A stretch of DNA of 64,000 nucleotides from assembly GCA_965601455.1 (NCBI GenBank), contig OZ271831.1, positions 2,914,001 through 2,978,000 of the forward strand, given 5' to 3'. The notes below the pieces were generated by a model that did no database searches, was not told where the DNA came from, and saw only the letters and a list, made by a program, of their open reading frames with translations. Numbering within the stretch: position 1 is the first letter of the stretch; every line of letters starts with the position of its first letter. A program made the position numbers and the translations under genes. Positions 18,430-26,593 of this stretch are shown in pieces. The DNA comes from JANQEU01 sp965601455 (GTDB lineage: Bacteria; Bacteroidota; Bacteroidia; Cytophagales; Cyclobacteriaceae).

Positions 18430-18595
18430 CTGATAGACTAGTTGTTTTGGACCCTGAAAATAATCATCAAACCTATATGTGTCAAGTCTTGCCTGCAACG
18501 GGATGGGCCATCTGTGAGTACCACTGACCTATTATTCCGATGATCCTGAACTTTCTTTCCTAACCTCAGTTATCACATTACGAGCTTTTTCGCGT

Positions 18596-18603
18596 TACTT
18601 TTG
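18596..18603 (+). promoter_or_regulatory. Possible -7 element at the DUF6089-type gene
   Basis: TACTTTTG matches TAnnTTTG exactly, 5 nt before the GTG start at 18609. If used, the mRNA would begin at about the start codon (leaderless). No clear upstream TTG. Confidence 0.3.
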
Positions 18604-18608
18604 GAGCA

Positions 18609-19463
18609 GTGAAGAATTGGGTCCTATTTGGTTTGTGTTTCTTTAGTCTGACTTTGCAGGCGCAGGACTTCCTTTCCTGGCAGTATACGGATCGGTATTT
18701 CTCCATTACCGCCGGCACAGGCAGAGCATCGTATATAGGGGAACTGAACTCCAAGAACCGACTTCAGAGGAATCCTGCAAATTTCAACCTGGGATTGGAA
18801 GCACGCTTGCTCACACGTATCTCCGCAAGAATGGAAGTGGCCATGTACAACCTCAAAGGCTTTGACTCTCGTTCCCGATTCCAAAGCTTTGAGCAACAGC
18901 GTAATCTTAAATTTCGTTCGTGGAATTTCGAAGCAACCCTGCAAGGAATGTATTACATCCGATCCTATGCCGGAGATTACTACCGTCGCTGGCCGATTGA
19001 TCCCTACCTCCATGCAGGTATTGGTTTTACCACTAACAATCCTAAAACGGATATTCTGATCGATGGAAGGACTGAAAGAGTGAATCTTCGTGACTTCCAG
19101 GTCGAGGGAGTTGACTACAGCCAGGTAGTCCTCATGATTCCAGTTGGTGCTGGAGCCAAATTCAAACTCAATGAATTTATAAGTGCTACTTTTGAGTTTG
19201 CATTCCGCTACACCTTCACGGATTACTTAGATGATGTCTCGACAGTATTTCCAGAAGTGACAACAGACGATACCTTCGCCAGGTTATCGAATAGAAAAGA
19301 CGAGATCGGGGTAATCAACCAGGATGCCTACGACCGACTTGTCCCCGGGCAACCAAGAGGAAATCCTGATAACAATGACCATTACTATTTTGTCAATTTA
19401 AAACTGGAAGTATTTCTTCCGAATAGAGGTGGTCCCCTATTCTCCAAACCTTCAGCCTATTAG
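18609..19463 (+). CDS. DUF6089-type outer membrane beta-barrel protein
   Basis: 284 residues, GTG start, chosen because it gives a complete signal peptide (MKNWVLFGLCFFSLTLQAQ). The body has alternating strands typical of a small 8-10 strand outer membrane barrel, with the segments YFSITAGTGRASYIGELN and HAGIGFTTNNPKT and a final strand YYFVNLKLEVFLP. This matches the DUF6089 family seen across Bacteroidota. The family's role is not known. The 3' end overlaps the convergent sugar transferase gene by 4 bp. Confidence 0.8.
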   Translation: MKNWVLFGLCFFSLTLQAQDFLSWQYTDRYFSITAGTGRASYIGELNSKNRLQRNPANFNLGLEARLLTRISARMEVAMYNLKGFDSRSRFQSFEQQRNLKFRSWNFEATLQGMYYIRSYAGDYYRRWPIDPYLHAGIGFTTNNPKTDILIDGRTERVNLRDFQVEGVDYSQVVLMIPVGAGAKFKLNEFISATFEFAFRYTFTDYLDDVSTVFPEVTTDDTFARLSNRKDEIGVINQDAYDRLVPGQPRGNPDNNDHYYFVNLKLEVFLPNRGGPLFSKPSAY

Positions 19464-20026
19464 TCGTATCCCAGGAACTCTTCGGACTTAATAGGTTGAT
19501 TCGATTTAGAAGAAAAAACATATATAATAGTTCGCAATAGAATGCTCAAATCCAGGGCAAACGATTGATTCTCGAGGTAGTGAATATCTCCTTCAAATCG
19601 ATCATACCAGCTCAATGAGTTACCCCCATTCACCTGTGACCATCCTGTCATGCCCGGTATCACCACACCTCTTTTCTGATGACGTTTATTCATTCTTTCG
19701 TAGTAGATCACAGGAAGGGGTCTGGGACCAACAAAACTCATCTCGCCTCTAATTATATTTATCAACTGCGGCCACTCATCTAGATGTTGCCTGCGTAAGA
19801 TCTTTCCAAGGATTGTAACCTGATGGCTACCAGGTCTCATAGTCCGTAATTTGATCAATTTGAACGGCTTGTTGTTTACCCCACCTCTTTCATGGAAAAA
19901 TAGAGGTGGCATCCAGTCAATGGTTGCAATCAATGACATTAACAACAATTGAACAGGCAAAGTTATGGCCGCCAGAATCAGTGCAAAGGCGAAATCCAAT
20001 ACCCGTTTAACCGGAGGATACTTCAT
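19460..20026 (-). CDS. Bacterial sugar transferase (phosphoglycosyl transferase)
   Basis: 188 residues, monotopic phosphoglycosyl transferase of the WcaJ/PglC type. It has a membrane re-entrant N-terminal helix (about 8-35), then FKLIKLRTMRP, the LRRQHLDEWPQLINIIRGEM catalytic region with the DE pair, SFVGPRPLP, and VIPGMTGWSQVNG. The family transfers a sugar phosphate from a nucleotide sugar to undecaprenyl phosphate to start a surface glycan. No glycosyltransferase or flippase gene is nearby, so it is an orphan here. It shares a 50-bp divergent upstream region with the acylase gene; that region holds a perfect DnaA-box sequence TTATCCACA (20039-20047). Confidence 0.92.
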   Translation of the reverse strand: MKYPPVKRVLDFAFALILAAITLPVQLLLMSLIATIDWMPPLFFHERGGVNNKPFKLIKLRTMRPGSHQVTILGKILRRQHLDEWPQLINIIRGEMSFVGPRPLPVIYYERMNKRHQKRGVVIPGMTGWSQVNGGNSLSWYDRFEGDIHYLENQSFALDLSILLRTIIYVFSSKSNQPIKSEEFLGYD

Positions 20027-20076
20027 TCATTCACTTTGTTATCCACAATATTCCGAATTAATACTATTTTGGGCGT

Positions 20077-22503
20077 ATGAAATACGTTTCGTTCATATTT
20101 TTTCTCCTAGTCACTTGTGCCCTCTTTGTTGCGCTGAATTATTCTTTTGGGGGAAATCCTGCTCTGGGTCGATTACTAAGCCCTCATCATGGTTACCTAC
20201 AGAATGCCGAATCGCAGGAAATCACAATCGACGAGACTTTGAGTCTTAATGGTTTGAAGGAAAATGTGACCGTACAATTCGACGATCTTTTAATCCCACA
20301 TATCTACGCAAAGAACGACTACGACCTCTATTTCACACAGGGATATATAACGGCCTACCATCGGTTGTTTCAAATGGACCTTTTATCGTATAAAACCTCT
20401 GGCCGGATTTCAGAAATTCTGGGTGAAGGAATGATAGAGTTTGACCGCGGTCAACGCCGTCGAGGACTAGTTCTGGGGGCGAAGGAAATGTTGGAGACCA
20501 TTGAGTCAGACCCACAAATGAGAGAGGTGATTAACGGATACACCGATGGTGTTAATGCTTACATTGAAGCGCTATCTCCTGCAAAATATCCTCTGGAATA
20601 CAAACTTTTGGATTTTTCACCAGAACCATGGACACCCTTAAAATCCTGTCTGGTAGCAAGAGAAATGGCCGACCAGTTGGCGCGTGATGAAGCAGATCTC
20701 GAATACACTAATGCCCTTAACCTTTTCGGAAAGCAACTACTTGACTCGTTATACCCTGAATTATATAGCGTGAAATCCCCTGTGGTTGAGGAAAAAGACC
20801 GGACATCCTTTCAACCAGTTGACGTTCAAAATCCAGACATCCAGTTTCCAGTTGATTTCACTCAACCCTCCATTATTCGTCAGGATCCTAGAAATGGCAG
20901 TAACAACTTTGTAGTTGGGGGTTCAAAATCTGCCAATGGTGATGTCTACTTCTCCAATGAAATGGATCTGCCGCTTAGTTTACCGAGCATTTGGTATATG
21001 ATCCATTTAAATTCACCCGATTGCAATGTGCTGGGGGTATCTATTCCCGGTGCTCCATTTGTCATCGTGGGATTGAACGATTCAATTGCCTGGGGTTTTT
21101 CTAATGCCCAGCGCGATGTGGTTGATTGGTATTCTATCACCTTCAAAGACGAGGAGAGAAACGAATACCTGTACGATGGAAAGTGGCTAAAGACCCAAAA
21201 AGAAGTCGAGGAAATCAAGGTGAAAGGGACCTCCTCCTATTTCGATACCATTGTCTACACACATATGGGTCCTGTGACTTACGACAGAAATTTACCGTTG
21301 AGTTCAAGAAAGAACCTTAATCTCGCAATGCGATGGACCGGTCATGACGCTTCGGAAGAATATCGAAGCTTTTTCCAATTGAACCGGGCGAGTAATTACC
21401 AGGAATTCCGAGATGCATTAGCCTACTTTTCCGGACCTCCTCAGAATATGGCATTCGCCTCCGCTTCAGGTGATATCGGTATTCAGGTTACTGGAAAGTA
21501 CCCGCTTAAGTGGCAAGGTCAGGGTAAGTTTCTGATGGATGGTTCTGACCGGCAGCAAGAGTGGCAGCAAATGACTCCTTATGATCACCTGGTTAGATCT
21601 TTCAATCCGGAAAGAGGTTTTGTAAGCTCTGCTAATCAGCACCCAACGGACTCGACCTATCCCTATTATGTTTTTCATTATCACTTTGAAAGGTATAGAA
21701 ACAGAAGGATCAATGATCGGCTCCTAACCATGTTCAATGTAGACGAAGAAGACATGATGGGTCTGCAGAATGATAATTTTAACTATCTCGCCTACGAGAA
21801 TCTTCCTATGATGATACAGAGCCTGGATTCATCACAGTTAGACCCAGTAGATATGGATTATCTGGCAGATTTAGGAGAATGGGATTATTTCAATGAGCCA
21901 AATCTAGAAGAACCTACTGTTTTTGATCTATGGAAAAGATTTGTTCTAAAGCTAACCTGGGATGAATTCGATACAATTTCGGTACCAACCGTGAAACCCA
22001 CGACATTTCGGACGTTTGACATTCTTAGGAATGTTCCCAATTTCTCGTTTCTGGATCAGCTTGAAACTACCGATAAAGAAAATGCTAAAGATCTAATTCA
22101 GAAAAGTTTTCAAATGGCTATTGATTCCGTCGAAAACTGGAAAATAGATAATGAAAACCAGGACTTCGAGTGGTACCGATTCAATAACACTAGTGTTAAT
22201 CATCTTTTAAGAATACCTCAGTTCTCCGTGCGCGGCATTGAAGTTGGTGGCGGGAGTTATTCCGTCAACCAGGTAGGAAGAAGTCATGGACCCAGTATCC
22301 GAATTGTAAGCCGAATGAACAAAGAAGGAAATGACGTATGGGCGGTCTATCCTGGTAGCCAATCGGGTAATCCTGGAAATCCAACATATGGCAACATGAT
22401 AGGTTTCTGGGCACAAAAGAAATACTACAAAATATCATTTGACAACCAACCACTAGTACCCAACCTTGTAAAAGCTTCAACTACTTTACAACCAGCAAGA
22501 TGA
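20077..22503 (+). CDS. Penicillin acylase family Ntn-hydrolase
   Basis: 808 residues with an N-terminal hydrophobic signal or anchor (about 1-22). The family is made as a precursor that cuts itself so that an internal Ser becomes the N-terminal nucleophile. Here that is Ser275 in RNGSNNFVVGG. The alpha part has IPHIYAKNDYDLYFTQGY; the beta part has SIPGAPFVIVGLNDSIAWG, MAFASASGDIGIQVTGKYP and the late segment GRSHGPSIRIV. Family members hydrolyse amide bonds of beta-lactams, acyl-homoserine lactones or other acyl amides. The substrate is unknown. It is translationally coupled (ATGA) to the small membrane protein that follows. Confidence 0.92.
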   Translation: MKYVSFIFFLLVTCALFVALNYSFGGNPALGRLLSPHHGYLQNAESQEITIDETLSLNGLKENVTVQFDDLLIPHIYAKNDYDLYFTQGYITAYHRLFQMDLLSYKTSGRISEILGEGMIEFDRGQRRRGLVLGAKEMLETIESDPQMREVINGYTDGVNAYIEALSPAKYPLEYKLLDFSPEPWTPLKSCLVAREMADQLARDEADLEYTNALNLFGKQLLDSLYPELYSVKSPVVEEKDRTSFQPVDVQNPDIQFPVDFTQPSIIRQDPRNGSNNFVVGGSKSANGDVYFSNEMDLPLSLPSIWYMIHLNSPDCNVLGVSIPGAPFVIVGLNDSIAWGFSNAQRDVVDWYSITFKDEERNEYLYDGKWLKTQKEVEEIKVKGTSSYFDTIVYTHMGPVTYDRNLPLSSRKNLNLAMRWTGHDASEEYRSFFQLNRASNYQEFRDALAYFSGPPQNMAFASASGDIGIQVTGKYPLKWQGQGKFLMDGSDRQQEWQQMTPYDHLVRSFNPERGFVSSANQHPTDSTYPYYVFHYHFERYRNRRINDRLLTMFNVDEEDMMGLQNDNFNYLAYENLPMMIQSLDSSQLDPVDMDYLADLGEWDYFNEPNLEEPTVFDLWKRFVLKLTWDEFDTISVPTVKPTTFRTFDILRNVPNFSFLDQLETTDKENAKDLIQKSFQMAIDSVENWKIDNENQDFEWYRFNNTSVNHLLRIPQFSVRGIEVGGGSYSVNQVGRSHGPSIRIVSRMNKEGNDVWAVYPGSQSGNPGNPTYGNMIGFWAQKKYYKISFDNQPLVPNLVKASTTLQPAR

Positions 22504-22871
22504 AATTCATATTACGATTAGTCCTCATTACCTCTATTGGCTACTTCAGTTCCTTTGTTTCACCATGGTGGATTATAATGGTTCTGGCGTTCATTATAGG
22601 CTTTATGATCCCGGGTATGGGATTCAATGTTTTCCTGGCCGGACTCCTTGGCGGGGGTCTGGTGTGGATGGGTTACTCCTATAAATTGTACTCGGAATCT
22701 CAAGGTTATTTGTCCGACAAGATGATTAATGTAATGGGTTATTCCGATCCTATACTACTCGTACTCGCAGCCGGGGTCATTGGTGGTTTAGCAGCGGCTT
22801 TTGCCGGAGCTACCGGAAACAGCTTCCGAAAACTCTTCATGAAAAAGGTGAAAAAGAGTTTTTACAACTGA
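22500..22871 (+). CDS. Small integral membrane protein
   Basis: 123 residues, with an ATGA overlap with the acylase gene. Three to four hydrophobic helices are visible: about 1-20, 24-45, 46-62 and 83-105, the last two glycine-rich. No catalytic motif. The C-terminus is basic (KLFMKKVKKSFYN), likely cytoplasmic. The coupling suggests a helper or membrane partner of the acylase, but I do not recognise the family beyond a Bacteroidota hypothetical membrane protein. Confidence 0.75.
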   Translation: MKFILRLVLITSIGYFSSFVSPWWIIMVLAFIIGFMIPGMGFNVFLAGLLGGGLVWMGYSYKLYSESQGYLSDKMINVMGYSDPILLVLAAGVIGGLAAAFAGATGNSFRKLFMKKVKKSFYN

Positions 22872-22993
22872 TCAACCCCTTTTCTAGTCCCAACCAACGC
22901 TCGCTTTTCAACATTTAAGTGTTTAGTACATCTTGAATTAGTACTAACTGATTACGGTAATAGTTATATTCATAACACCATTGTCAACAATAA

Positions 22994-23101
22994 TGTGGAT
23001 AACTTTGTTGATAATGTCTTATATATGTTAGTAACTATCTGAATAACAACATTTTATGGTTGATAAAATGTGCATAATGATATATGTGGATATGTGCATA
23101 A
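22994..23101 (+). other. Cluster of DnaA-box-like sites in an AT-rich intergenic region
   Basis: Within the 285-bp gap 22872-23156 there are same-orientation sites: TGTGGATAA (22994-23002, perfect), TGTTGATAA (23006-23014, one change), TGTGCATAA (23069-23077 and 23093-23101, matching TGTGNATAA), and TGTGGATAT (23085-23093, one change). A 9-bp inverted repeat ACATTTTAT/ATAAAATGT lies at 23049-23071. The surroundings are strongly A+T-rich. It could be a replication origin, a DnaA-binding control region, or the regulatory region of the small gene after it. Against an origin: rpsA to the left reads rightwards and would be head-on, and most genes to the right read leftwards. Confidence 0.35.
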
Positions 23102-23156
23102 AAATACAATAGAAATGTAATTTTAGGCTATTGTTTAACTAAAAAATAATAGTGCT

Positions 23157-23330
23157 ATGAACAGGAATAAGACACTCGCCTATATTCTAGGAACTTTGAT
23201 GATGGGCTCAATTGCAATGTCATGTACACAGGATGATACGATGGACGAATTAATGAGTGATATTGAATTGGCTCAACCATCTGCCAATGATCATGGAAAT
23301 AACCCTCCTCCTCCTCCTCCAGGCGACTGA
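23157..23330 (+). CDS. 57-residue lipoprotein with a proline tail
   Basis: A short gene easily missed by length filters. It encodes a basic start MNRNK, a hydrophobic stretch (LAYILGTLMMGSIA) and a Cys in MSC-TQDD, typical of lipoprotein export with acidic residues after the Cys as seen for Bacteroidota surface lipoproteins. An acidic linker and the C-terminus GNNPPPPPPGD follow. It has its own perfect terminator 23 nt after the stop, which supports a real monocistronic gene. Function unknown. The large, DnaA-box-rich upstream region is its likely regulatory region. Confidence 0.7.
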   Translation: MNRNKTLAYILGTLMMGSIAMSCTQDDTMDELMSDIELAQPSANDHGNNPPPPPPGD

Positions 23331-23353
23331 TAAATAATCCTAAATACGGTATA

Positions 23354-23389
23354 AGCGAGATACTAGTGAGGTATCTCGCTTTTTTTTTA
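23354..23389 (+). terminator. Terminator of the small lipoprotein gene
   Basis: Perfect 10-bp stem AGCGAGATAC/GTATCTCGCT with a 7-nt loop, then nine T. Confidence 0.9.
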
Positions 23390-23412
23390 TAGTTTCGCTA
23401 TGAAGAGTCAGC

Positions 23413-24705
23413 ATGTTAAACCGAATTCTATTCATACTCGTCTGTCTTTTTGCAGGACACTTAACCTTTTCTTCCTCCCCGGAATCAAAGGAGCTTTACA
23501 AGCAAGCACGGAACTATTTGTACTCTAATCCGGATTCTGCTAAAATTCTGGCCAATCAACTTTATGCAAAGTCAATTAAAAAAGAAGATGCATACGGATT
23601 GGTGCGCTCGCAATACCTGCTTGGATGGATGGCACAATTCCAGGAGGGTAATTATGGTAAGGCCTTAATCCACTACCTGGAGGGTGTTCGCTTTGGAGAA
23701 TTTGGAGAATATGCCTCCAGAGATAAGGATATTCATGGCATTTACCTGAACCTTGGAAATATTTACGAAGCTTTCGGTGATAATGAGAACGCTTCTCTTT
23801 ACATAAATAAGAGTGTTGAGCTCGCATCTCATTTAAATGACAAGAAACTATTAATGGCGAGCCTCAGGAAACTCTATGGGCATTATTTCGAAACAACAGA
23901 CTTTCAAAATGCACTAACCGGAATCGAACAGTACCAAATTATAAATGGAGAAGTGGGCGATAAGGAAATGGAATTGCATTCATACAACGAGAAGGGTTTG
24001 GTTTACAAAGAGCTACGAGAATACCAAAAGGCATTAGAACAATTTGAAAACGTAATTGAAGCAACAGATCGATATGGAATTGACGGCCATCGGACAATTA
24101 AAGCTATGGCACTGACCAATAAGGCCGAAGTTCTACTTCATATGGGATCCTATGAGAAGTCTAGGGAGTTTTGTTTGATGAGTCTTGATGAGAAAGATAA
24201 AATTGAAGATTATCAAAAGCTCAATCCCCGGTCGTATTTCCTGAGTTTAAAGGGTCTCGCTGACGTAGATATGGTTTTTAATTCCTTTGATTCAGCTGAA
24301 AAATCCATCAAAACAGCTTATTCCTTCATGAATGAAATAGGTGATATAAATGAAGAGATTTATTTCAGTTTTATTAATTCTATAGCCGATTACTATGAAA
24401 GTCAGATGCATTATAGGAGAGCCAACGAATACAGGAAAGTCCATGCAAGTACACTAGAAGAATATTGGGATCAACAAAGACAGATTGAATTGTTGGATAA
24501 GAAATATAACCTTGAGTTAATTACCCAACGCTATTATGGTCTCCGTAAACAACAGGAGAGAAATGAACAGATTGAGCTATATAGCATGATTGGAATTGTG
24601 GGATTGTTGGTCCTTTTCTCAGCCATTTTGGCCAATGGTTATTACCAACGCTATCGAGTGAAAAGAGAACTGGAAGAGTCTATTCGGATGATCCAGGAGT
24701 CTTAG
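23413..24705 (+). CDS. TPR-repeat membrane protein
   Basis: 430 residues. A signal peptide (about 1-20) is followed by about five to six tetratricopeptide repeats (about 25-320, for example GIYLNLGNIYEAFGDNENAS and NEKGLVYKELREYQKALEQF), a coiled-coil segment (about 345-385), one transmembrane helix (about 389-412) and a short basic cytoplasmic tail. This is the sensor half of Bacteroidota TPR-histidine kinases or TPR-LuxR regulators, but the protein stops about 20 residues after the membrane helix, so no output domain is present. The last 4 bp overlap the convergent XRE regulator gene. It starts 23 bp after the preceding terminator, so its promoter is not obvious. Confidence 0.85.
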   Translation: MLNRILFILVCLFAGHLTFSSSPESKELYKQARNYLYSNPDSAKILANQLYAKSIKKEDAYGLVRSQYLLGWMAQFQEGNYGKALIHYLEGVRFGEFGEYASRDKDIHGIYLNLGNIYEAFGDNENASLYINKSVELASHLNDKKLLMASLRKLYGHYFETTDFQNALTGIEQYQIINGEVGDKEMELHSYNEKGLVYKELREYQKALEQFENVIEATDRYGIDGHRTIKAMALTNKAEVLLHMGSYEKSREFCLMSLDEKDKIEDYQKLNPRSYFLSLKGLADVDMVFNSFDSAEKSIKTAYSFMNEIGDINEEIYFSFINSIADYYESQMHYRRANEYRKVHASTLEEYWDQQRQIELLDKKYNLELITQRYYGLRKQQERNEQIELYSMIGIVGLLVLFSAILANGYYQRYRVKRELEESIRMIQES

Positions 24706-25190
24706 ATATCAAGACCTAGTTTTTTACGAAGAACGTCCATCAACTTTTCATTCTTCTCAAAGAGTTTCATGATCTTCTCTCTCCGATAATTGTTTTCCCT
24801 TATCAATACACCAACCAGCTCTTCTAATTCAGAGATATTCGGATCATCTATATTATCCGCTTTTAGGTTCTGAAGGAGAATAGTAATCCTGGGTTCAAGA
24901 TCAAAGCTATGATTATCAACCTCGTGAACAGTATTGGGAACAGATCGATTCTCGAGTTCTTTATCATTCCATATCTCCCCCTCGCCCTTAAGTAACCACT
25001 GCGTGTTGATGTTTTGATAAACGTTCAGAATTTTCAGTAGTAAATCGAAGGAAGGTTTGTTTCGACGCCCACGTACAATGTTGTAAACAACAGGCGTACT
25101 CACTCCGATTCTATCCGCAAATGAATTGGGATTAAGATTTAAATCACGAATCAGATCGGCAAGCCGGTCGTTGATCTTATTATTGGGCAT
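24702..25190 (-). CDS. XRE-family helix-turn-helix regulator
   Basis: 162 residues from the ATG at 25190; a TTG two codons earlier is possible. The HTH_3 domain is at about 5-60: helices LADLIRDLNLNPNSFADRIG and STPVVYNIVRGRRNKP are the DNA-binding pair, followed by LLKILNVYQNINTQWLLKGE, a common extension in Bacteroidota XRE proteins. The C-terminus (about 110-160) is predicted coiled coil, likely for dimerisation. Upstream lie a terminator, a strong promoter and two operator-like palindromes, so autoregulation is likely. No phage or toxin gene is adjacent. Confidence 0.9.
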   Translation of the reverse strand: MPNNKINDRLADLIRDLNLNPNSFADRIGVSTPVVYNIVRGRRNKPSFDLLLKILNVYQNINTQWLLKGEGEIWNDKELENRSVPNTVHEVDNHSFDLEPRITILLQNLKADNIDDPNISELEELVGVLIRENNYRREKIMKLFEKNEKLMDVLRKKLGLDI

Positions 25191-25211
25191 ATTCAAATAT
25201 AATGTATAAAT

Positions 25212-25285
25212 AAAAAAAGAAGGGTCACCTAGGGTAACCCTTCCTCATTAAGAACCAGCTATGGAAAATAGATACTCACTATTTC
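25212..25285 (-). ncRNA. Candidate small RNA or terminated leader upstream of the XRE gene
   Basis: On the minus strand a promoter (TTG at 25319-25317, TATATTTG at 25297-25290, 19-nt spacer) predicts a start near 25284. The next 75 nt hold a 5' hairpin (GAAATAG/CTATTTTC, 25285-25264), an unstructured linker and a terminator (GAAGGGT/ACCCTTC, 25243-25219, then seven U). The terminator ends 22 nt before the XRE start codon. Either this is a free small RNA, or it is an attenuated leader of the regulator. Confidence 0.4.
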
Positions 25286-25289
25286 ATTC

Positions 25290-25319
25290 CAAATATATTA
25301 TCATTTGATAACATTACAA
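25290..25319 (-). promoter_or_regulatory. Promoter of the XRE-linked transcript
   Basis: TTG, a 19-nt spacer and TATATTTG on the minus strand: an exact fit to the Bacteroidota consensus. The spacer is almost entirely occupied by the palindrome TTATCAAATGATAA. Confidence 0.6.
25298..25311. promoter_or_regulatory. Operator-like palindrome 1
   Basis: TTATCATTTGATAA: 6-bp inverted halves, adjacent to the -7 element, so binding would block RNA polymerase. It shares its arms with palindrome 2. Confidence 0.5.
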
Positions 25320-25336
25320 GAAATATTGCAACAATT

Positions 25337-25352
25337 ATTATCTATTGATAAT
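25337..25352. promoter_or_regulatory. Operator-like palindrome 2
   Basis: ATTATCTATTGATAAT, upstream of the -33 element and about 40 bp (centre to centre) from palindrome 1. Two similar sites suggest cooperative binding by a dimeric regulator, most simply the adjacent XRE protein. Confidence 0.45.
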
Positions 25353-25401
25353 CTACGTTTTGTATAAAAAGGTAAAGAGGAAAGTTAATCTTGGAAAAGT
25401 A

Positions 25402-25431
25402 CAAAAAAAGAGGCTGTAACTACTACAGCCC
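25402..25431 (-). terminator. Terminator of the dehydrogenase operon
   Basis: Minus strand GGCTGTA-GTAGT-TACAGCC followed by TCTTTTTTT, about 150 bp after the last gene of the operon. Confidence 0.7.
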
Positions 25432-25582
25432 CTTCCAAAACAACTAAATCATCCAAAGCTGGTAAATGAATGTGGGTAGTTCAAATGTATGTGCCTTATT
25501 GAAATAATACAAATAAACCGATTCTTTTTTAAGCCAAAATCGTTAACAGTGGGATAAACAGGAATTTTTCCGCGTGAACCGG

Positions 25583-26593
25583 CTATAATTTAATTACCAC
25601 TTTGCCGAAACTCTCTCTCGATTCAATCCAGTCATGGGCTTCGGGAAGCTGATCAAAGGAAAATGTCTTGCCTACTACCGGTCGAATATTATGCTTATCT
25701 ATGAATGCCAGCATCTCCTGTACCGTCTCCGTCGCCACCTGCGGCATACCTGTTAGATACCCAATATGTGTAGCCATTACACCGTAAGATCCCTTTGCCA
25801 TTTCCATCACATTTACTTTCGGGGCATCACGCCAGGTCTTAACATAAGTGACCGGATTCCACTTCTTCAATGATATACTTGCGAAACCGGCAATTATAAG
25901 TCTACCAAAAGGATTGAGTGATGAAATGCTCCTTCGATAGACCTCTCCGCCAACAACCTCAAGTACGACGTCTACTCCCCCATCTTCCTGCTTTATGATT
26001 TGCTCAAAATCATCCGTTGCATAATTGATGGCCACATTTGTTCCAAGTTTTCTGATGAGCTCTAATTTCTCAGACTTGCTGGCCGTTCCGTAAACCTTAC
26101 ATCCGTACTTATGTGCGATTTGAACCGCTGCAGTTCCTACCCCTCCTGCAGCCGCCTGAATAAGGACTTTGTCATCCGATTGTAATCGTGCTAATTTCTT
26201 TAAAGCAATCCATGCCGTCATATAATTCACCAGAACAGAGGCATTTTCCTCGGGGCTAAAGCTCGTCGGAGGAGCAAAGGCCAAATATGACTTCACACAC
26301 ATATATTCGGCATAAGACCCAGTTTGCCCACCTACGATGACTTTATCACCTATTTTTCGATCCGTTACTGAAGAACCTATCTCCACGATTTCACCGAATG
26401 CTTCCATACCTGGAACATAAGGGAGTTTTGGAGCCCAGCTGTATTGTCCTCTCCTTGATAATATTTCAGCATAATTTATGCCGATAGTTTCAACACGGAT
26501 CTTTACCTCATCCGTTTCTGGAGTTACTTCCCCTACCTCTGAAACCTTAAGACTTCTAGAGGGTCCCGGGTATTTCATCAGGTAAGCCTTCAA
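25583..26593 (-). CDS. Zinc-type alcohol dehydrogenase/quinone oxidoreductase family protein
   Basis: 336 residues, medium-chain dehydrogenase/reductase. The N-terminal GroES-like domain (about 25-120) has YVPGMEAFGEIVEIG. The Rossmann domain carries LIQAAAGGVGTAAVQIAHKYG. The usual zinc-binding Cys and Glu residues are not evident, which fits the zinc-free NAD(P)H:quinone reductase or VAT-1-like branch. The substrate is unknown. Its start overlaps the stop of the upstream iron-sulfur protein gene by 4 bp, suggesting that the two work in one redox process. Confidence 0.9.
   Translation of the reverse strand: MKAYLMKYPGPSRSLKVSEVGEVTPETDEVKIRVETIGINYAEILSRRGQYSWAPKLPYVPGMEAFGEIVEIGSSVTDRKIGDKVIVGGQTGSYAEYMCVKSYLAFAPPTSFSPEENASVLVNYMTAWIALKKLARLQSDDKVLIQAAAGGVGTAAVQIAHKYGCKVYGTASKSEKLELIRKLGTNVAINYATDDFEQIIKQEDGGVDVVLEVVGGEVYRRSISSLNPFGRLIIAGFASISLKKWNPVTYVKTWRDAPKVNVMEMAKGSYGVMATHIGYLTGMPQVATETVQEMLAFIDKHNIRPVVGKTFSFDQLPEAHDWIESRESFGKVVIKL

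Larger units (their letters stand above)
25197..25582. other. 386-bp intergenic region between the XRE and dehydrogenase genes
   Basis: It holds, in minus-strand reading order: a dehydrogenase terminator (25402-25431), an operator-like palindrome (25337-25352), a promoter (25290-25319) overlapping a second palindrome (25298-25311), and the short transcript listed separately with its terminator. I see no ORF or mobile element in 25432-25582. Confidence 0.6.

Noticed and set aside
24702..25352. Prophage remnant suggested by the XRE regulator and operators
   Set aside because: No integrase, structural or lysis genes nearby, and no attachment-site repeats seen.
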